Source: UBA7887 sp964408735
Lineage (GTDB): Bacteria; Pseudomonadota; Alphaproteobacteria; UBA7887
Direction: 5' to 3'
Assembly: GCA_964408735.1 (NCBI GenBank)
Contig: CAYPAX010000043.1
Span: 1-35,611 of the forward strand
Length of the DNA stretch: 35,611 bases
The number at the start of each line of letters is the position of its first letter. The stretch's first letter is position 1. This document shows, piece by piece, positions 33,216 to 35,611 of the stretch. The notes under the pieces are model-generated. The model saw nothing but the letters and a program-made list of their open reading frames with translations. It searched no databases and was not told the DNA's origin. The position numbers and the translations under genes were made by a program.

Positions 33216-35561
33216 ATCAGCGCCTCCGTATATGTCGCGCAATATCTCGGTGACGGGGTGATGGTCTATTTCGGCTGGCCGACGGCACATGAAGAAGATG
33301 CGCAGCGGGCGGTGCGCGCGGGCCTCGACATCGTCGAGGCGATCGGAGACCTGGAGAGTGTCGCCGAACTCGGGGTGCGCATCGGGATCGCCACCGGCCT
33401 TGTGGTGGTCGGCGAAAGTGACGAGGACGCCGCCGCCGACGCGAAACTGGCAGTCGGGGAGACACCGAACATCGCGGCCCGCCTTCAGGCGCTAGCCGAG
33501 CCGAACAGCGTCGCCATTGCTGAGAGCACCCGCCGCTTGCTCGGCGGGGCATTCGATCTTGCCGATCTCGGCGGGCACGAACTCAAGGGTGTCTCGGAGC
33601 GGGTCCAGGTGCATCAGGTGCGTGGTGAGACCCAAGCCCATAGCCGCTTCGAAGCGACGCACGGACTGGGACTGACGCCCCTGGTCGGGCGCGAAGCCGA
33701 GATCGCGATGGTGATGGCGCGCTGGGACCAAGCTAAGGCCGGCGATGGCCAGGTGATTGTGCTTTCGGGCGAGCCCGGAATCGGCAAGAGCCGCATCACA
33801 CAGACCCTGCGCGAGCGCGTCGCGAACGAGCCACACATCCGGCTGCGTTACCAGTGCTCTCCGTATCACACCAACTCGGCGCTGCACCCGGTCATTGAGC
33901 AACTGGAACGCGCCGCCGGGTTCGCCCGCGACGACGCACCGGAAGAGAGGCTCGACAAGTTCGAAGCACTTATTTCTACGCCGACGAGCGTAGCGGACCA
34001 CGCTTTGATTGCGTCTTTGTTGTCGTTGCCCACAAAACGGTATCCGACCCTGGCAATGAGCCCGCAGAAGCAGAAAGAGGAAACGTTTAAAGTGCTCGCC
34101 GACCAGGTGGCGGTGTTGTCGGCAGAGCAACCGGTACTGTTGATTTTCGAGGATGCCCACTGGATCGACCCGACTTCGCAGGAGCTGCTTGACCTGGTGG
34201 TGCCGGCGGTGGCCGAACATCGCGTGCTGGCGGTGATCACCCACCGCCCGGAGTACACCCCGCCTTGGCTCGGCCAGGGCCACGTAACCCCATTGTCGCT
34301 AACCCGCCTTGGCCGCGCCGCCGCCGCTGCTATGGTGGCGCGCGTTTCCGAGACGCCGCTCCCAGAAGAAGTTCTGAACCAGATCGTCGCCAAAACCGAC
34401 GGCGTGCCGCTGTTTATCGAAGAGCTGACCAAGACAGTGATTGAAAGTGGCGCCGAGACGGCGCATGCGATTCCCGAGACGTTGCAGGACTCGCTGATGG
34501 CCCGGCTCGATCATCTAGCGCCGGTGAAGGAGGTGGCACAACTCGGTGCTGCAATCGGTCGCGAGTTTTCGCACCGCGTGTTGGCCGCCGTGTCACCGTT
34601 GAGCGACAACGAGCTGCGTAGCGCGCTCGGTCAACTTGTTGAATCGGAACTCGTCTTCCGCCGGGGCACGGGTATGGGCGCGCAGTATGTCTTCAAGCAT
34701 GCCCTGGTCCAGGACGCCGCCCACCAAAGTGTTCTGAAAAGCAAGCGTAAGCAGCTGCATGCGAGTATCGCCGACGTGCTCGAGCGACAGTTCGGTACTG
34801 TATCCGAAACGAAGCCTGAGTTGCTAGCGTACCACTATAGCGAGGCAGGAATTTACGAGAAAGCTGTCCACTATTGGCAGATTGCGGGAGATCTTGCAGC
34901 CAAGAGTACGGCCTACGCAGAGGCAATCGGCCATTGCTCAAAGGGCCTGGAAATACTTAGTACTCTGCCCGATAGCTCAGAGAGCGCCCGGCAAGAATTG
35001 ACCCTGCAAATGACGCTCGGGCCTGCTCTAATGAACGTTAAGGGTCAGGGGACGCCGGAGGTTGAACAGGCCTATGCCCGGGCGCGCGACCTATGTCGAA
35101 GCATAGACGATGCACCAACCGTATTCCCCGTTCTATTCGGGCTTTGGTATTCCCACGTAATTCGGGCAGAACATCAGGTGGCGCTGCAGCTGGCTGAGGA
35201 ATTGCTAACGATTGCCGATCAATCGGGCGACAGGGCGTTAGTGTTGGCCGCGCATAGAGCATTGGGACAAAACCTCTGTTTCATGGGAGAACTGGAACAA
35301 GCTCATAGTCATTTGCAGCAAGCATTGTTGCTTTACGACGAAAATCAGCATAGCGCACTAAGTATTCATTACGGCCAGGATTTGGCGGTAATCTGCTGCG
35401 CCTGGGAAGGCTTAGCTCTTTGGTTGCTCGGATACCCTAACCAAGCATTGCGGATGAGCCGTGATGCCATTGAGAGGGCGCAAAAATTGGCGGATCCATA
35501 CAGTGAGGCTTATGCTCTCAACTGGGCAATCATGCTACACCTATTTCGTGGTGATCTGTGA
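33216..35561 (+). pseudogene. Adenylate cyclase-AAA ATPase-TPR protein fragment (both ends lost)
   Basis: The frame is open from 33216 (after a TAG at 33213) to a TGA at 35559; the first usable start is GTG 33258. It begins abruptly inside a class III cyclase domain (YVAQYLGDGVMVYFGWPTAH), lacking the front half with its first metal-binding Asp. The end of the cyclase domain (TPNIAARLQALAEPN, GGHELKGVSERVQVHQV) is followed by an AAA/ATPase module with Walker A GEPGIGKSR and Walker B LLIFEDAHWIDP. A helical TPR-like tail then stops mid-repeat at FRGDL. Relatives usually exceed 1000 residues. The 3' part is less GC-rich than the rest. The 5' loss coincides with the neighbour's loss near 33230, and the 3' end meets a possible insertion sequence. 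Confidence 0.75.
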
Positions 35562-35611
35562 GGTGGTCCCAGAAAATCGGACAGGGAGTTAAGGTGTATT
35601 CCACCGGATAG
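35559..35611 (+). mobile_element. Possible terminus of an IS3-family insertion sequence (continues past window)
   Basis: From the TGA at 35559, coding sequence ends and a run GGTGGTCCCAGAAAATCGG, then ACAG and GGAGTTAAGGTG, begins. CCC...GAAAA...GGACA is a pattern common in terminal repeats of IS3-type elements. The stop of the cyclase fragment seems to be supplied by this sequence. Only about 50 bp are present and no transposase is visible, so the call rests on pattern memory. Confidence 0.4.

Overview
This window looks like chromosomal DNA from a GC-rich Proteobacterium, most likely an alphaproteobacterium. The grounds are high GC coding sequence, Gram-negative export parts (a TolC-type outer-membrane channel, an HlyD-type adaptor, an RTX protein with a type I secretion tail), and a cyclase/AAA/TPR signalling protein of a kind common in that class. 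No rRNA, tRNA or CRISPR array was seen. Genus cannot be told from the sequence alone.

Layout. (1) Bases 1-3870 hold the 3' part of a large RTX surface or secreted protein with two exact 804-bp tandem repeats. (2) Bases 3873-13111, all on the minus strand, form a probable catabolic operon: SDR oxidoreductase, luciferase-like flavin monooxygenase, a complete dipeptide/oligopeptide ABC importer (two permeases, binding protein, two ATPases) and an N-acyl-D-amino-acid deacylase. Genes from the first permease onward are tightly packed or overlapping. (3) Bases 13378-29440 form the centrepiece, a ribosomal peptide (RiPP) cluster. A Nif11/NHLP-type precursor with a double-glycine leader and a 13-residue two-cysteine core is followed, after a strong hairpin, by an RRE-radical SAM-SPASM maturase, a protein that may have a double hot-dog fold, TolC, HlyD, a C39 peptidase/ABC transporter and the second NHLM-type ABC protein. 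A B12-binding radical SAM enzyme lies convergent to this operon. Divergent from it is a second operon of cytochrome P450, a paralogue of the possible hot-dog protein, and a PaaK-like AMP ligase. (4) Bases 29433-35611 look rearranged: an FGE-fold gene out of frame inside the end of a multi-PAS protein that lost its output domain, a small immunity-like membrane protein, two head-to-head genes both broken near 33230, and what may be the end of an insertion sequence at the right edge.

How the genes may work together. The precursor would be bound by the RRE-bearing maturase and modified by one or two radical SAM enzymes and possibly the P450. It would then be cut after Gly-Gly by the C39 peptidase and exported through the ABC/HlyD/TolC route. 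The AMP ligase and the paired possible hot-dog proteins suggest an acyl or aryl group is prepared, which is unusual for a RiPP locus; this last step is inference. The divergent peptide importer and D-amino-acid deacylase could be unrelated, or could deal with peptides containing D-residues.
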